Below, piece by piece: positions 8,341 to 16,881 of a DNA stretch of 63,369 nt. The position numbers were made by a program, and so were the translations under genes. The notes below the pieces were generated by a model, which did no database searches, was not told the origin of the DNA, and was given only the letters and a program-made list of their open reading frames with translations. The stretch comes from JBLHKS01 sp047620505 (lineage in GTDB: Bacteria > Verrucomicrobiota > Verrucomicrobiia > Verrucomicrobiales > DEV007), in NCBI GenBank assembly GCA_047620505.1, contig JBLHKS010000015.1, positions 1 through 63,369 of the forward strand, given 5' to 3'. Position 1 is the stretch's first letter. Each line of letters begins with the position of its first letter.

Positions 8341-9864
8341 ATGAATGATAATACGATTGCTGTAATCGACTACGGCTCCCAGTACACTCAACTAATCGTC
8401 AGGCGGATTCGCGAGCTTGGTTTTTACTCACGACTTTATCAGCCTGACGAACTCCGAAAAACCGGAAGTCCAGCAGCGGTAATTTTGTCAGGCGGGCCTC
8501 GGTCGACGTTGGAGCCAGACGCTCCAGACATCGAATTCGACTATCTCCGTGAGCTCGGAGTTCCGGTTCTTGGCGTTTGCTACGGGATGCAGTTGCTCGT
8601 CAGAAAATTTGGTGGAGAAGTCGCTCCTGGCCACACTCGTGAGTACGGCCCGGCTTCGCTGTTGCCTCAAAACTCGGGCGGCGCGCTTCTAAAAGACGTT
8701 CGCGATCGCTCGCAAATCTGGATGAGTCATTCGGACACGCTCAGCCGATTGCCGGAAGGCGCGACCGTCCTAGCCGAGAACCTGGACGGTGTGCCAGTCG
8801 CGCTTCAGCTGGCTAATAATATCTTCACGATTCAGTTTCATCCTGAGGTTTCGCATACCGATGAAGGCACGAAAATCCTGAGCAATTTTCTCAGCCTCGC
8901 AAAGGATCCGCCCAAGTTCGAGATCGCTTCGTTCAAGCAGCAGCTGCTGGATCAAGTCAGGGAACAAGTCGGCGACCGAAAGGTGGTCTGTGGAGTTTCT
9001 GGCGGGGTTGATTCCTCAGTGCTGGCGAAGCTTTTGCACGAAGCGGGCGTCGACGCGCGCTACCTTTTCGTCGACAACGGGCTGTTGCGAAAAGACGAGG
9101 CTCCACAAGTTCAAGAGCAGTTTCGTGGGGTCGGAATTGCGATTGAAACCATCGATGCGTCGGCCAGATTTCTGGATGCGTTAGTCGGTGTCGCTGATCC
9201 GGAAGAGAAGCGGAAGATTATAGGTCGGATGTTTGTCGATGTCTTTTTCGACGCCGTTGGCAGCGATGTTGAGCTCCTCGCGCAAGGCACTCTTTATCCT
9301 GATGTGATCGAAAGCGCGACGTCAGGATCAATCGCGTCGACGATCAAGACGCATCACAATCGGGTAGACAAAATCATGGATTTGAAGCGCGAGGGACGCG
9401 TGATTGAGCCTTTGGACGAGCTTTTCAAAGACGAGGTTCGCGAACTGGGCCGCGCGCTTGGGCTGACCGCCGAGGTAGTGGGTCGACATCCGTTTCCAGG
9501 CCCTGGATTGGCCGTTCGCTGTCCTGGCGAGATCACGCCGGAGAAGCTGGAGATCATTCGTGAGGCCGATGCGATCTTTATCGGATTGCTACGCAGTCGA
9601 GGTTGGTATGACCGAGTTTGGCAGGCCTACGCAGCGCTGATTCCGACGAAAACCGTAGGCGTAAAAGGTGACGAACGGTGTTACGAATACGCCTTGAGCC
9701 TGCGCGCTGTCACAAGCGAAGATGCGATGACAGCTGAATGGGTTCACTTGCCCTACGAGTTGCTAGCTGAGATCTCCAATCGAATCCTCAACGAGGTGAG
9801 CGGCGTGAATCGCGTTCTCTACGATATTTCGACCAAGCCGCCAGCCAGCATCGAATGGGAATAG
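8341..9864 (+). CDS. guaA: GMP synthase (glutamine-hydrolysing)
   Basis: Converts XMP to GMP using ATP and glutamine. The N-terminal class I glutamine amidotransferase domain has the nucleophile in GVCYGMQ (Cys near residue 80) and the HPEVSHT histidine near 167. The ATP pyrophosphatase domain has the PP-loop VCGVSGGVDSS (about 215-225). The C-terminal dimerisation domain ends in the family tail TKPPASIEWE. The length of 507 residues is typical. It follows guaB in one operon. A palindrome copy (8938-8949) is read as Gln-Gln-Leu-Leu in the linker between the two catalytic domains. Confidence 0.98.
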   Translation: MNDNTIAVIDYGSQYTQLIVRRIRELGFYSRLYQPDELRKTGSPAAVILSGGPRSTLEPDAPDIEFDYLRELGVPVLGVCYGMQLLVRKFGGEVAPGHTREYGPASLLPQNSGGALLKDVRDRSQIWMSHSDTLSRLPEGATVLAENLDGVPVALQLANNIFTIQFHPEVSHTDEGTKILSNFLSLAKDPPKFEIASFKQQLLDQVREQVGDRKVVCGVSGGVDSSVLAKLLHEAGVDARYLFVDNGLLRKDEAPQVQEQFRGVGIAIETIDASARFLDALVGVADPEEKRKIIGRMFVDVFFDAVGSDVELLAQGTLYPDVIESATSGSIASTIKTHHNRVDKIMDLKREGRVIEPLDELFKDEVRELGRALGLTAEVVGRHPFPGPGLAVRCPGEITPEKLEIIREADAIFIGLLRSRGWYDRVWQAYAALIPTKTVGVKGDERCYEYALSLRAVTSEDAMTAEWVHLPYELLAEISNRILNEVSGVNRVLYDISTKPPASIEWE

Positions 9865-10268
9865 ACGTCTATTTGCAATTGAGGCGATGAAGTTCATTCC
9901 TGTAGAATCTTAGTCATCACCGGGTTTTTCTGGAATTTTTTGCCACCGAAGTACATCGCAGACGGCTGTTTTGCCGCGATTGGCCACTTTTACATTAGGG
10001 GAAACGATTACGCTCCTTAGGCGGGGAACCAGCTGTAATTCGGGGCAATCCAACCGCGCGATGGGGCGGGAATCGTTTGTTTATCGCTGACTCTCTTGGA
10101 GTTCTGAGTAAACAGGATTTGGTGACAGGCAATCGGCCTGGCTCGAACGCATTTTGCGCAATTTGACGGCTGAGACCGGAACGTATGAAATGAATTGACT
10201 TTCTTTATCAAATTCGGTAACCACATCGCTCCCCAGAGGCCATCCCCCACCTAAACCTCTCCAAGACT
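9865..10268 (+). other. Intergenic region of about 400 bases
   Basis: No gene is convincing here. A 77-codon minus-strand reading frame (10017-10250) has no recognisable domain and odd composition. A possible sigma-70 promoter for the downstream gene is TTGACT at 10195-10200, a 17-base spacer, then a weak TAACCA at 10218-10223. The region is noticeably more AT-rich than its surroundings. No copy of the dispersed palindrome is present. Confidence 0.4.
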
Positions 10269-10682
10269 ATGCCAATTCACTACCGTCTCGACGAAGATTC
10301 AGGTGTCGTAATTACTGAGATCGAAGATCAGATTACGGTTGAAGAAATAACTCAGCTTTTTAACTCCGCAGTCGCCGACCCGGATGTCGGCCTCCGTCGC
10401 GATTCTCTCGTCGATTTGCGGAAAGCGGGTCCCCTTGGTTTAACGATTACGGATATCGACTTTGTCGCTAACATGTCCAAGTCAGCCGGTTCGAAATCAA
10501 CGACAAAGATCGCCTTCGTTTCTGAACATGAAACAAATGTCGGTCTTTGTACGCAATTTCAGGATTTTTCCAACGGGGCCAATGAGGTCCAGATCTTTAC
10601 CGACTACGACGAAGCGTGGAGTTGGCTGGTCAGCGGCCGTAGCCGTGGCCGCAACTCGACAGTAGTTGCTGCTTACGGCTGA
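10269..10682 (+). CDS. Small STAS/SpoIIAA-like protein
   Basis: A 137-residue soluble protein opening MPIHYRLDEDSGVVITEIED, with a central SLVDLRKAGPLGLT segment and a C-terminal FTDYDEAWSWL helix. This pattern (beta-strand start, [L/I]VDLR after about 45 residues, closing 'eAw.WL' helix) is typical of the single-domain STAS/SEC14-like proteins annotated as SpoIIAA-like, which are common but poorly characterised. It is monocistronic, preceded by an AT-rich leader with a possible promoter, and converges with obg eight bases downstream. Its biochemical role is unknown; the fold assignment is a pattern judgement. Confidence 0.5.
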   Translation: MPIHYRLDEDSGVVITEIEDQITVEEITQLFNSAVADPDVGLRRDSLVDLRKAGPLGLTITDIDFVANMSKSAGSKSTTKIAFVSEHETNVGLCTQFQDFSNGANEVQIFTDYDEAWSWLVSGRSRGRNSTVVAAYG

Positions 10683-10690
10683 TCCAAGCC

Positions 10691-11806
10691 TTAGGTCGGT
10701 GTCTGTCCGATCAATGGCTGCAATTTTTGCCGAAGTTCGTTCAGACCTTCTTCTTCCAAAGCAGAGATCGGAATGATGTCCGTTTTTGGAAAGCGGCCTT
10801 TCAGAAACGCCAATTTTTCTTCTGCACCCGGAAGATCCATCTTGTTCGCAACGATGATCCATGGCCGTTTCGACAAGTCTTCGTCGTACATCTTGATTTC
10901 TTTGCGCAAAATCTGAATATCTTCGATCGGCTCGCGCTCTTCGCTTCCGGCGACATCGACGACGAAGATCAGCAAGCGACACCGCCAGATGTGGCGCAGA
11001 AACTGATGGCCGAGCCCAACGTTTTCGCTCGCACCTTCGATCAAACCGGGAATGTCCGCGATCGTCCCTCGACAAAACCCCGGGAATTCCAGTACGCCGA
11101 CCATCGGAGCCAGCGTCGTAAACGGATAGCTCGCGACCTTCGGCTTCGCTGCGGAGAGCTTAGAAAGCAGAGTCGACTTCCCTGCATTCGGAAATCCGAC
11201 CAGTCCGCCATCGGCGATTTTCCGCAATTCGAGGTAAAAATAGCCTTCCTCACCCGGTATTCCGGGTTCAGCTTCTTGGGGAGCCTGATTCGTTGAACTC
11301 TTGAAGTGAGAATTCCCGCGGCCGCCTTTTCCTCCCTTACAAAGCACGAATTCTTCGCCAATTTCGGTCAAATCCACGATGAGTTCACGTTCTGGCCCTC
11401 GGCTTGCCTCACCCGGAACGACATCGTCGGCCTGCATGTTCATGTCGTACATCCACGCTAAGCCGTCCTCTACGTTTTCGAGAGTCGGCTCCTTCGCGAC
11501 TGCCGGCTGAGAAACCCGGTAAACCTGCGTTCCAGGCGGCACGCGCAGCGTCATCGACTTTCCGGACTTGCCATATTTGTTCTGCCCTTGGCCATTGCCG
11601 CCGGGAGGAGCCTTGATGCTTGGCTTGAAAAAGAACGACCGAAGATGATCGGTATGCGGATCGACTTTAAGGATGACGTCGCCACCTCGCGCACCGTCCC
11701 CGCCGTCTGGACCGCCTTTAGGGATGAACTTTACGCGCCGAAAATGGACACTGCCATTCCCGCCGTCGCCAGCCTTCGCAAATACCCGGACGTGATCGTA
11801 AAACAT
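10691..11806 (-). CDS. obg: GTPase Obg/CgtA
   Basis: Conserved GTPase involved in 50S subunit maturation and stress control. The 371-residue product starts MFYDHVRVFAKAGDGGNG, the classic Gly-rich Obg fold (about residues 1-170). The G domain follows with P-loop GFPNAGKSTLL, switch segment KVASYPFTTLAPMVG, G3 motif DIPGLIEGA and G4 motif NKMDLPGAEE. There is no OCT domain; the protein ends soon after the G domain. The start at 11806 is clear because the reading frame upstream is Arg-rich noise overlapping the next gene. It is last in the minus-strand run dapB, GcvH-like, COG0523 GTPase, obg. Confidence 0.96.
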   Translation of the reverse strand: MFYDHVRVFAKAGDGGNGSVHFRRVKFIPKGGPDGGDGARGGDVILKVDPHTDHLRSFFFKPSIKAPPGGNGQGQNKYGKSGKSMTLRVPPGTQVYRVSQPAVAKEPTLENVEDGLAWMYDMNMQADDVVPGEASRGPERELIVDLTEIGEEFVLCKGGKGGRGNSHFKSSTNQAPQEAEPGIPGEEGYFYLELRKIADGGLVGFPNAGKSTLLSKLSAAKPKVASYPFTTLAPMVGVLEFPGFCRGTIADIPGLIEGASENVGLGHQFLRHIWRCRLLIFVVDVAGSEEREPIEDIQILRKEIKMYDEDLSKRPWIIVANKMDLPGAEEKLAFLKGRFPKTDIIPISALEEEGLNELRQKLQPLIGQTPT

Positions 11807-11822
11807 GGGCGCGCACGGTGCC

Positions 11823-12959
11823 TCATCGCGGAGATTCCGCAAGCTTGTCGTCCCCGATTCGATGAACCGGGACCGGCATCCCTGGCCGGAAGTGCTCCGA
11901 ATGCGAAATCCGAACCTCAAGCCCATGCTTTTCCGCGAGAACCTCTTCGATAACCGCCTTCGCCGTCGCCTCGAGAATCTCCGGCGCGGATTCAACGCGC
12001 ATGTTCAGCAGAATCTCGCCGTCCTCAAGTGGCTCGGAAAGATGATGCGAAAGCTCCGGCTTCGAATCGTCACGAACGAGGTTCACCGCGCCGATTTCAA
12101 ACGGATCGCCGATCGGCGTCAACGTCATCTTGAGGTGAGCGACTTCCGCGTCGTGCTCAGCCAGTTTCGCGCGCAACGCCTCGGCCAGTTCCACCAAAAG
12201 CGCGTTCCCATCGAACTCGTCATCGCTCTCGATCTCGATCGTTGAATTTAGCCAACCAAGCCGCGCCTCTCCCTCGCCGTATCGCTCGTAGTCGATCTCA
12301 AGAAAGCGCGAAACATTCATTTCCGCCTCGTAAGCCGCCTCAAACCACCCTTCCAGATTCGTTTCCTCCCGAGCTGATTGCTCGAAAATCTTAGCGTCCG
12401 GAAACTCACGGCCTAAGCCTTCGCGCAGCGCCAGCAGCTGCTGGTCTTCGAGCAAGTCCAGCTTGTTGATTACGATGAACTCGGCCTCCTCCAGTTGCTT
12501 CCGATAAATGTACCTGACATTCTCAGAAAACTTCTTCCCTTCCTCGATCTCAAGCACGCGAAGCGCACGAATCGGATCAACCAAAACGCTCAGCGGCGCG
12601 ACGCGAAAATCATCGCCGTAAATCCGCTGAAGTGGCAAGCTGACGGTTGCGACGAGGTCCGTGCAGCTTCCAACCGGCTCGGCGAGAAAAACGTCCGGCC
12701 GAGTCGCCTCCGTTAGCGATTTCGCAGCGTCGAGCAAGGAGTTAAACCGACAGCAAAAGCAGCCACCGGCGATTTCTTCGACCGCAAACCGATTTGAGCG
12801 CCCCAAGGCCGAATCAACGAGGCCAGCCCCTTGATCATTCGTGATCAAGCCGACGGAAAGCCCCTTCGCATCGAGCCATTGGGCGAATTTCTGGATCGTC
12901 GTCGTTTTCCCAGCACCGAGAAAACCGCCAATCATGATGTAGCGAGCTTGAGTCATCAA
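11823..12959 (-). CDS. COG0523 / CobW-family metal-chaperone GTPase
   Basis: A 378-residue G3E GTPase. The P-loop is GGFLGAGKTT (about residues 12-21), and the metal-binding CxCC motif of the family appears as GGCFCC (about 65-70). The G4 motif is NKLDLL. COG0523 proteins deliver or sense metals, mostly Zn2+. The C-terminal part differs from classical CobW. The start overlaps the stop of the GcvH-like gene by four bases (ATGA), implying coupled translation and probably a joint function. A palindrome copy (12432-12443) is read as Gln-Gln-Leu-Leu just after the NKLDLLED segment. Which metal and which client protein are unknown. Confidence 0.85.
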   Translation of the reverse strand: MMTQARYIMIGGFLGAGKTTTIQKFAQWLDAKGLSVGLITNDQGAGLVDSALGRSNRFAVEEIAGGCFCCRFNSLLDAAKSLTEATRPDVFLAEPVGSCTDLVATVSLPLQRIYGDDFRVAPLSVLVDPIRALRVLEIEEGKKFSENVRYIYRKQLEEAEFIVINKLDLLEDQQLLALREGLGREFPDAKIFEQSAREETNLEGWFEAAYEAEMNVSRFLEIDYERYGEGEARLGWLNSTIEIESDDEFDGNALLVELAEALRAKLAEHDAEVAHLKMTLTPIGDPFEIGAVNLVRDDSKPELSHHLSEPLEDGEILLNMRVESAPEILEATAKAVIEEVLAEKHGLEVRISHSEHFRPGMPVPVHRIGDDKLAESPR

Positions 12960-13429
12960 TCTTTGTCTTCGTAATCTGAATATTTCGGATCGTTCTGCAT
13001 CGCGTTGATGATCGAATCGAGATGCTCGATGTAGCCCTCAACGTCAAGACTTCCCGCTTCCGGTTCGCCTTGGACAGCATAAAGATATCCCTCGTCGTAA
13101 GGACTCGAGCGAATAATGCAGGCATCCTCGTCCAACGCCGGATTCATCCCCTGGAACCCGCCCGTCATCACGCAATAGACGTCGCTCGCGGCCTTGAAAC
13201 CCTCGACCCAACCGATTTCCTCGCCAGGCGCGACCTCGCCGCCCAATTCGATCTTAAACTCTGCCTCGACCAACTCGCCCAACATCCGCGTCGCGAATTT
13301 CGTGAAGCCAACGCGCCACAATCCGGACCCCGGATCCGTTTCAGCCATCCAATAATGCGAAAGCGAGTAGCGAAAGTCCTTCGGGAATCGAGCCCGGAAG
13401 TGCTTGTGTTTGTAGCGGACGAATTCCAT
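12956..13429 (-). CDS. GcvH-like lipoyl-domain protein
   Basis: A 157-residue protein whose centre, IGWVEGFKAASDVYCVMTG, matches the lipoyl-lysine region of glycine cleavage H protein (consensus 'vESvKAasDiysPvsG'), with the lysine conserved. The family tail is longer and acidic. None of gcvT, gcvP or lipoate genes is nearby. Instead it is translationally coupled to a COG0523 GTPase and follows dapB after 12 bases. It could be a genuine H protein or one of the H-like lipoate carriers used in other pathways. The lipoyl-domain call rests on the motif; the role is open. Confidence 0.7.
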   Translation of the reverse strand: MEFVRYKHKHFRARFPKDFRYSLSHYWMAETDPGSGLWRVGFTKFATRMLGELVEAEFKIELGGEVAPGEEIGWVEGFKAASDVYCVMTGGFQGMNPALDEDACIIRSSPYDEGYLYAVQGEPEAGSLDVEGYIEHLDSIINAMQNDPKYSDYEDKD

Positions 13430-13441
13430 TCGGTTAAGCCC

Positions 13442-14176
13442 TTACTTCAACCCAAGCACGTCCTGCATGTCGTAAAGACCGGGCTCTTTATCCTGAACCC
13501 AGATCGCCGCGCGAACCGCACCGCCCGCGAACGTAAGCCGGCTCGAAGCCTTGTGCGTCAACTCGACGCGCTCCCCTGCCCCGGCGTAAACCACCGTGTG
13601 ATCGCCGACCACATCGCCACCGCGCAGCGCGTGCACGCCGATCTCGGTGTCCGTTCGCGCGCCGACATCGCCGAATCGTCCGTGCCGACAATCGTCGTCG
13701 TAACTCAAGTCCCGACCTTCGGCGAGGATCTCCGCCAACCGCCGGGCCGTCCCGCTTGGAGAATCCGTCTTATGCCGATGATGCATCTCGACTACCTCAA
13801 GATCGAAGCCCGGCCCGAGAATCTCCGTCGCCTTCTGCGTCAGCCAGAAAAGCGTGTTCACGCCAACGCTGTAATTCGGCGCGAAAACCACCGGAATCTG
13901 CTCGGCCGTCGCGCGGATATCGGCCAGTTCCGCGTCCGTGTGGCCCGTCGTCCCCATAATGAGCTTCGCTCCGCGATCCCGGCATGCGGCGAGGAGTTCG
14001 GTCGTGAAACCGTGAGTCGTGAAATCGATCACCGTGTCGCATTTCGCCAGCGCATCGGTCAGCGAATCGCCGAGATCGATCCCAGCCGCGACCTCGACGG
14101 ATTCAGCAGCTGCTGATTCGATAATCGCCTGGCCCATGCGGCCTTTGCAGCCGGTTACGAGAAGTTGGATGGACAT
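13442..14176 (-). CDS. dapB: 4-hydroxy-tetrahydrodipicolinate reductase
   Basis: Reduces the cyclic intermediate of the diaminopimelate/lysine pathway with NAD(P)H. The 244-residue protein starts MSIQLLVTGCKGRMGQAI, giving the nucleotide-binding GCKGRMG loop near residue 12. It contains the family signature EMHHRHKTDSPSGTA with catalytic His and Lys, plus FAPNYSVGVN. The ATG at 14176 was chosen over an upstream Met at 14257 that would add 27 unrelated residues. dapA and dapF are 6-7 kb away, so the pathway is split across loci. A palindrome copy (14104-14115) is read Ser-Ala-Ala-Ala. Confidence 0.95.
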   Translation of the reverse strand: MSIQLLVTGCKGRMGQAIIESAAAESVEVAAGIDLGDSLTDALAKCDTVIDFTTHGFTTELLAACRDRGAKLIMGTTGHTDAELADIRATAEQIPVVFAPNYSVGVNTLFWLTQKATEILGPGFDLEVVEMHHRHKTDSPSGTARRLAEILAEGRDLSYDDDCRHGRFGDVGARTDTEIGVHALRGGDVVGDHTVVYAGAGERVELTHKASSRLTFAGGAVRAAIWVQDKEPGLYDMQDVLGLK

Positions 14177-14491
14177 AGGCGCGAACGGTTCCAAAAGGCG
14201 GCGCGTTTGCAACCGTTTAGCCGTGCCGAATCCAACACCGTCCATTGCGGCCATCATAGAAAGGTTCAGATTTTACTGGGAAGATCCTCAAGTGCCTTCT
14301 ACTTTTCTCGGCTTTCCAGCAACGCTCTATCGCGAAAACTATCCCATAAGCTGCTCTGTCTACCTGTCTTCGACAGAAGCCGCGAAATCCCCATTTCCAA
14401 ATCCGATTCCGCCGACAGGAATCATTTCCGGTCCTCCGATTCTTGATTGGACGGCCTAACCGATAACTACACACCAAAAACCAACATCATC
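14177..14491. other. Intergenic region of about 315 bases
   Basis: Lies between the divergent dapB and the small Lys-rich gene. Overlapping frames on both strands are open but give no recognisable protein. It probably holds the promoters of both flanking genes, but I could not point to convincing -35/-10 pairs, terminators or hairpins. Confidence 0.35.
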
Positions 14492-14629
14492 ATGGGCGAC
14501 AAATCACCAAAATCGAAGCAGAAGGACAAGAATCAAAAGCAGAGCAAGACCAACTCGTCGCAAGCGAAAAGGCAAAACGCGATTGATAGCAAGCGGCAGG
14601 GAAATTTGCCGGGAGCGAAGAAAAAGTAG
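14492..14629 (+). CDS. Small Lys/Gln-rich conserved protein
   Basis: A 45-residue, strongly basic protein starting MGDKSPKSKQKDKNQKQSK and ending GNLPGAKKK. Very short proteins with this same 'MGDKSPKxK' opening occur in many unrelated bacteria and are usually left as hypothetical. The composition (Lys, Gln, Asn, Ser, no hydrophobic core) suggests an unfolded protein that could bind nucleic acid or ribosomes. I chose the ATG at 14492 because the family starts there; the frame is open 15 codons further up. It stands alone between divergent dapB and a convergent hydrolase gene. Confidence 0.75.
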   Translation: MGDKSPKSKQKDKNQKQSKTNSSQAKRQNAIDSKRQGNLPGAKKK

Positions 14630-14702
14630 CCGAGGCGTCAGTCGAACGTTCGATCGCAGGCCGGCCAGATCATCTGGAGGCGTCCCGACCTGCGGCATCT
14701 TT

Positions 14703-15704
14703 TTATTCCGAAATTTTGGACTGAGCGATCGGCTGGAGGAACGGAATCAGCACATTGTAGAGGCCCCAATCGCCCTTGCGATTCCAACCGCGGCCAGCGC
14801 GCGCGACGACCAGATCGAGCGACGGAATCACCACGATCAGACTGTCGTGAAGGCCCCAGCTCCAAAACGCGTCTTTCGGCACGTCCGGGAGTGCGCCGTC
14901 GTTGTTGTTCCACCAAAGTAAGCCGTAGTGATCGGACGCATTGCCGAATCCGGGTTTGTGCTCGGTCAAAGCAGCGACGTCGGCGGGAGTTTCGCGAACG
15001 AGTTTCACGAAATCGCTCGGCAGCAGCTGCTGGTCTCCCCATTTTCCCTCGCTCAAATAATGCAGGCCGATCCGCGCCATCGAGTCGACATCCGCGCTGA
15101 TTCCCGCGCCAAACTCCCGGCGGGGAATTCCATCGATCGATCGCGGCCGATAGCTGTGAATGCGCCAGGTTAAATCTCGCAAAGTGATTCCGATCGGCTC
15201 GAAAATCCGACGAAACAGGAAATCGCGCATGTCCTCGCGATACTTCAGCGTCAGGATTTCTGCGATCCAGTTCGGCCCGCTATCGCTGTAGTCCCACTTC
15301 GTCCCAGGCTCGAAAAGCAGCTTCGTGAAGCCGCCCGGTTTTTCAAATCCCGCAGTCTGCGTCGCCAAATGCCGCAGCGTAATTTTCGGCAGCCACCCGG
15401 TTTTCAGATTCAATGCCGGCTTCGTTCCGAAGTCAGGATGATGATCGACCGCTTTGTCGTCAAGCGTCACTTTCCCATCTTCGATTGCCAACCCCAACGC
15501 GGTCAGCCCGATCGATTTCGTCGAAGACTTGAGGTCATGACACTTGTCTTGATCACCCCAGCTGAGGACGAGCCGGCCGCCCTTGATGATCATGCCGGAA
15601 CCTCCCCCAGTCAGCGCGTAATCGCGTGCTTGCTCCAGCAGCTGCTGGTCGAATTCGCCTCCTTCATGAGGAAGCCAGGTTTCGCCCGGGAATACCAGCT
15701 TCAT
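14703..15704 (-). CDS. Serine hydrolase, beta-lactamase/class C fold
   Basis: A 333-residue member of the beta-lactamase-related serine hydrolase family. The SxxK catalytic motif is SSTK in DLKSSTKSIGL (near residue 65), and the second motif is YSDSG in KWDYSDSGPNW, in the place of YxN. It lacks a signal peptide, unlike its upstream partner, which is a lipoprotein. The ATG at 15704 overlaps the stop codon of that gene (TGATG), so the two are coupled. Two palindrome copies (15021-15032, 15636-15647) fall within it, both read as Gln-Gln-Leu-Leu; this is one of only a few genes with two. The substrate is unknown; esterase activity is likelier than antibiotic resistance. Confidence 0.8.
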   Translation of the reverse strand: MKLVFPGETWLPHEGGEFDQQLLEQARDYALTGGGSGMIIKGGRLVLSWGDQDKCHDLKSSTKSIGLTALGLAIEDGKVTLDDKAVDHHPDFGTKPALNLKTGWLPKITLRHLATQTAGFEKPGGFTKLLFEPGTKWDYSDSGPNWIAEILTLKYREDMRDFLFRRIFEPIGITLRDLTWRIHSYRPRSIDGIPRREFGAGISADVDSMARIGLHYLSEGKWGDQQLLPSDFVKLVRETPADVAALTEHKPGFGNASDHYGLLWWNNNDGALPDVPKDAFWSWGLHDSLIVVIPSLDLVVARAGRGWNRKGDWGLYNVLIPFLQPIAQSKISE

Positions 15705-16789
15705 CAACGGTCTTTAACACACCGAAACCCGACATCGTTCGTACTGCAATCCGTGTTTGTGGCGTGGTTGCGCATCGTCACGCGATACTCGAGAACCGGT
15801 GCTCCACCCTGCTGAGATGCAGGACCGTAGCTCCGATGAATCCGCCAGGACGCGCCCCGCATAACATAACGAACGTTTCCAGTTTGATCGGTTTCCGGGT
15901 CGACTGGGCCTTGCGGATTCTTCTTTTCTCGCAAAGCAAAGTAGTCCGCCTTGAACCCGTCGTTGCAGATCTCCCAGACGTTTCCGGTCATGTCGAAGAG
16001 CCCATACCCATTAGGTTTGTAGCTCTTCGAAGGCGACAAACCCGCAAAACCATCGGTTCCCCAATCATCATACGGAAAATTCCCCTGCCAGATGTTACAG
16101 GGCCAATCTTCGGGCTTGCTGTTGCGTTCGGCAGGCAGCGGAGTGTTTCCCCACTCATACTTTTTACTGTTAAGCCCACCGCGCGCCGCGTATTCCCATT
16201 CCGCTTCAGTCGGTAGACGTTTCCCGGCCCAATCAGCATAGGCAAGAGCATCCGCCCTGGTCACGCAAACTACTGGGTAATCGTCTTTACCTTCGATCGA
16301 TGATTCAAAACCATCCGGATGAAGCCAGTTTGCGAAGGGATCGATGTCCCACCAAGGCGCGTTAGGAAGATTCAGAGGTACCGGGCCATCCGTTTTCTTA
16401 AAAAGCATCGAACCGAACGGCACTGGCGTCACACCTGCCTTTGCTCGAACTTCCGGCGGGACGTATTGAAGTTGATCTTCCGGCATCGGCTTCTCCGCCT
16501 CGGTAACGTAGCCGGTCTCCTCGACGAATTTCCGAAACTGCGCGTTCGTCACTTCCGTCTCATCAATGTAAAAGCCGTCGAGTTCGACAAAATGTGCAGG
16601 CCCTTCGTAAGGCATGCCATTGAGATCTGAACCCATCATGAACTTGCCGCTAGGCAGCCAGACCATGCCTTCGATCGCCGGGTTGGCCGCAACGGCAGCT
16701 GCTGAGGACTTTTCTTCGTCGCTGCCGCATGAAATCAGCGATGCAAGCGCACCGGCCAGCGCGGCCAGGGAAATCCGAGTTCGATTCAT
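15704..16789 (-). CDS. SUMF1/formylglycine-generating-enzyme-like lipoprotein
   Basis: A 361-residue lipoprotein: a hydrophobic N-terminus ends in the lipobox LISC (Cys near residue 22). The SUMF1/FGE fold then runs to the end, with MVWLPSGKFMMGSD, FYIDETEVTNAQF, RLPTEAEWEYAARGG, YGLFDMTGNVWEIC and the closing VGFRCVKDR. In true aerobic sulfatase-activating FGE a copper-binding Cys pair sits in a 'C-Y-R-Y-R-C-A-A-R' context. Here the matching stretch is PVLEYRVTMRN, so both catalytic Cys are missing. It is therefore more likely a structural or ligand-binding member than the activator of the nearby sulfatases. The start at 16789 gives a proper signal peptide. It is coupled to the downstream serine hydrolase. 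Confidence 0.82.
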   Translation of the reverse strand: MNRTRISLAALAGALASLISCGSDEEKSSAAAVAANPAIEGMVWLPSGKFMMGSDLNGMPYEGPAHFVELDGFYIDETEVTNAQFRKFVEETGYVTEAEKPMPEDQLQYVPPEVRAKAGVTPVPFGSMLFKKTDGPVPLNLPNAPWWDIDPFANWLHPDGFESSIEGKDDYPVVCVTRADALAYADWAGKRLPTEAEWEYAARGGLNSKKYEWGNTPLPAERNSKPEDWPCNIWQGNFPYDDWGTDGFAGLSPSKSYKPNGYGLFDMTGNVWEICNDGFKADYFALREKKNPQGPVDPETDQTGNVRYVMRGASWRIHRSYGPASQQGGAPVLEYRVTMRNHATNTDCSTNDVGFRCVKDR

Positions 16790-16881
16790 GCGGCCAAGGT
16801 TGGGAGCGCGGCGCGGCTTTGTCCAGTCGAACCGAATCACGTGTTTAGTTGCGAGGTCGTGGTCGTCAATTACGATCGGCC

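Noticed and set aside
10017..10250. 77-codon minus-strand frame in the 400-base gap after guaA
   Set aside because: No family, no ribosome site, odd composition; left as intergenic.
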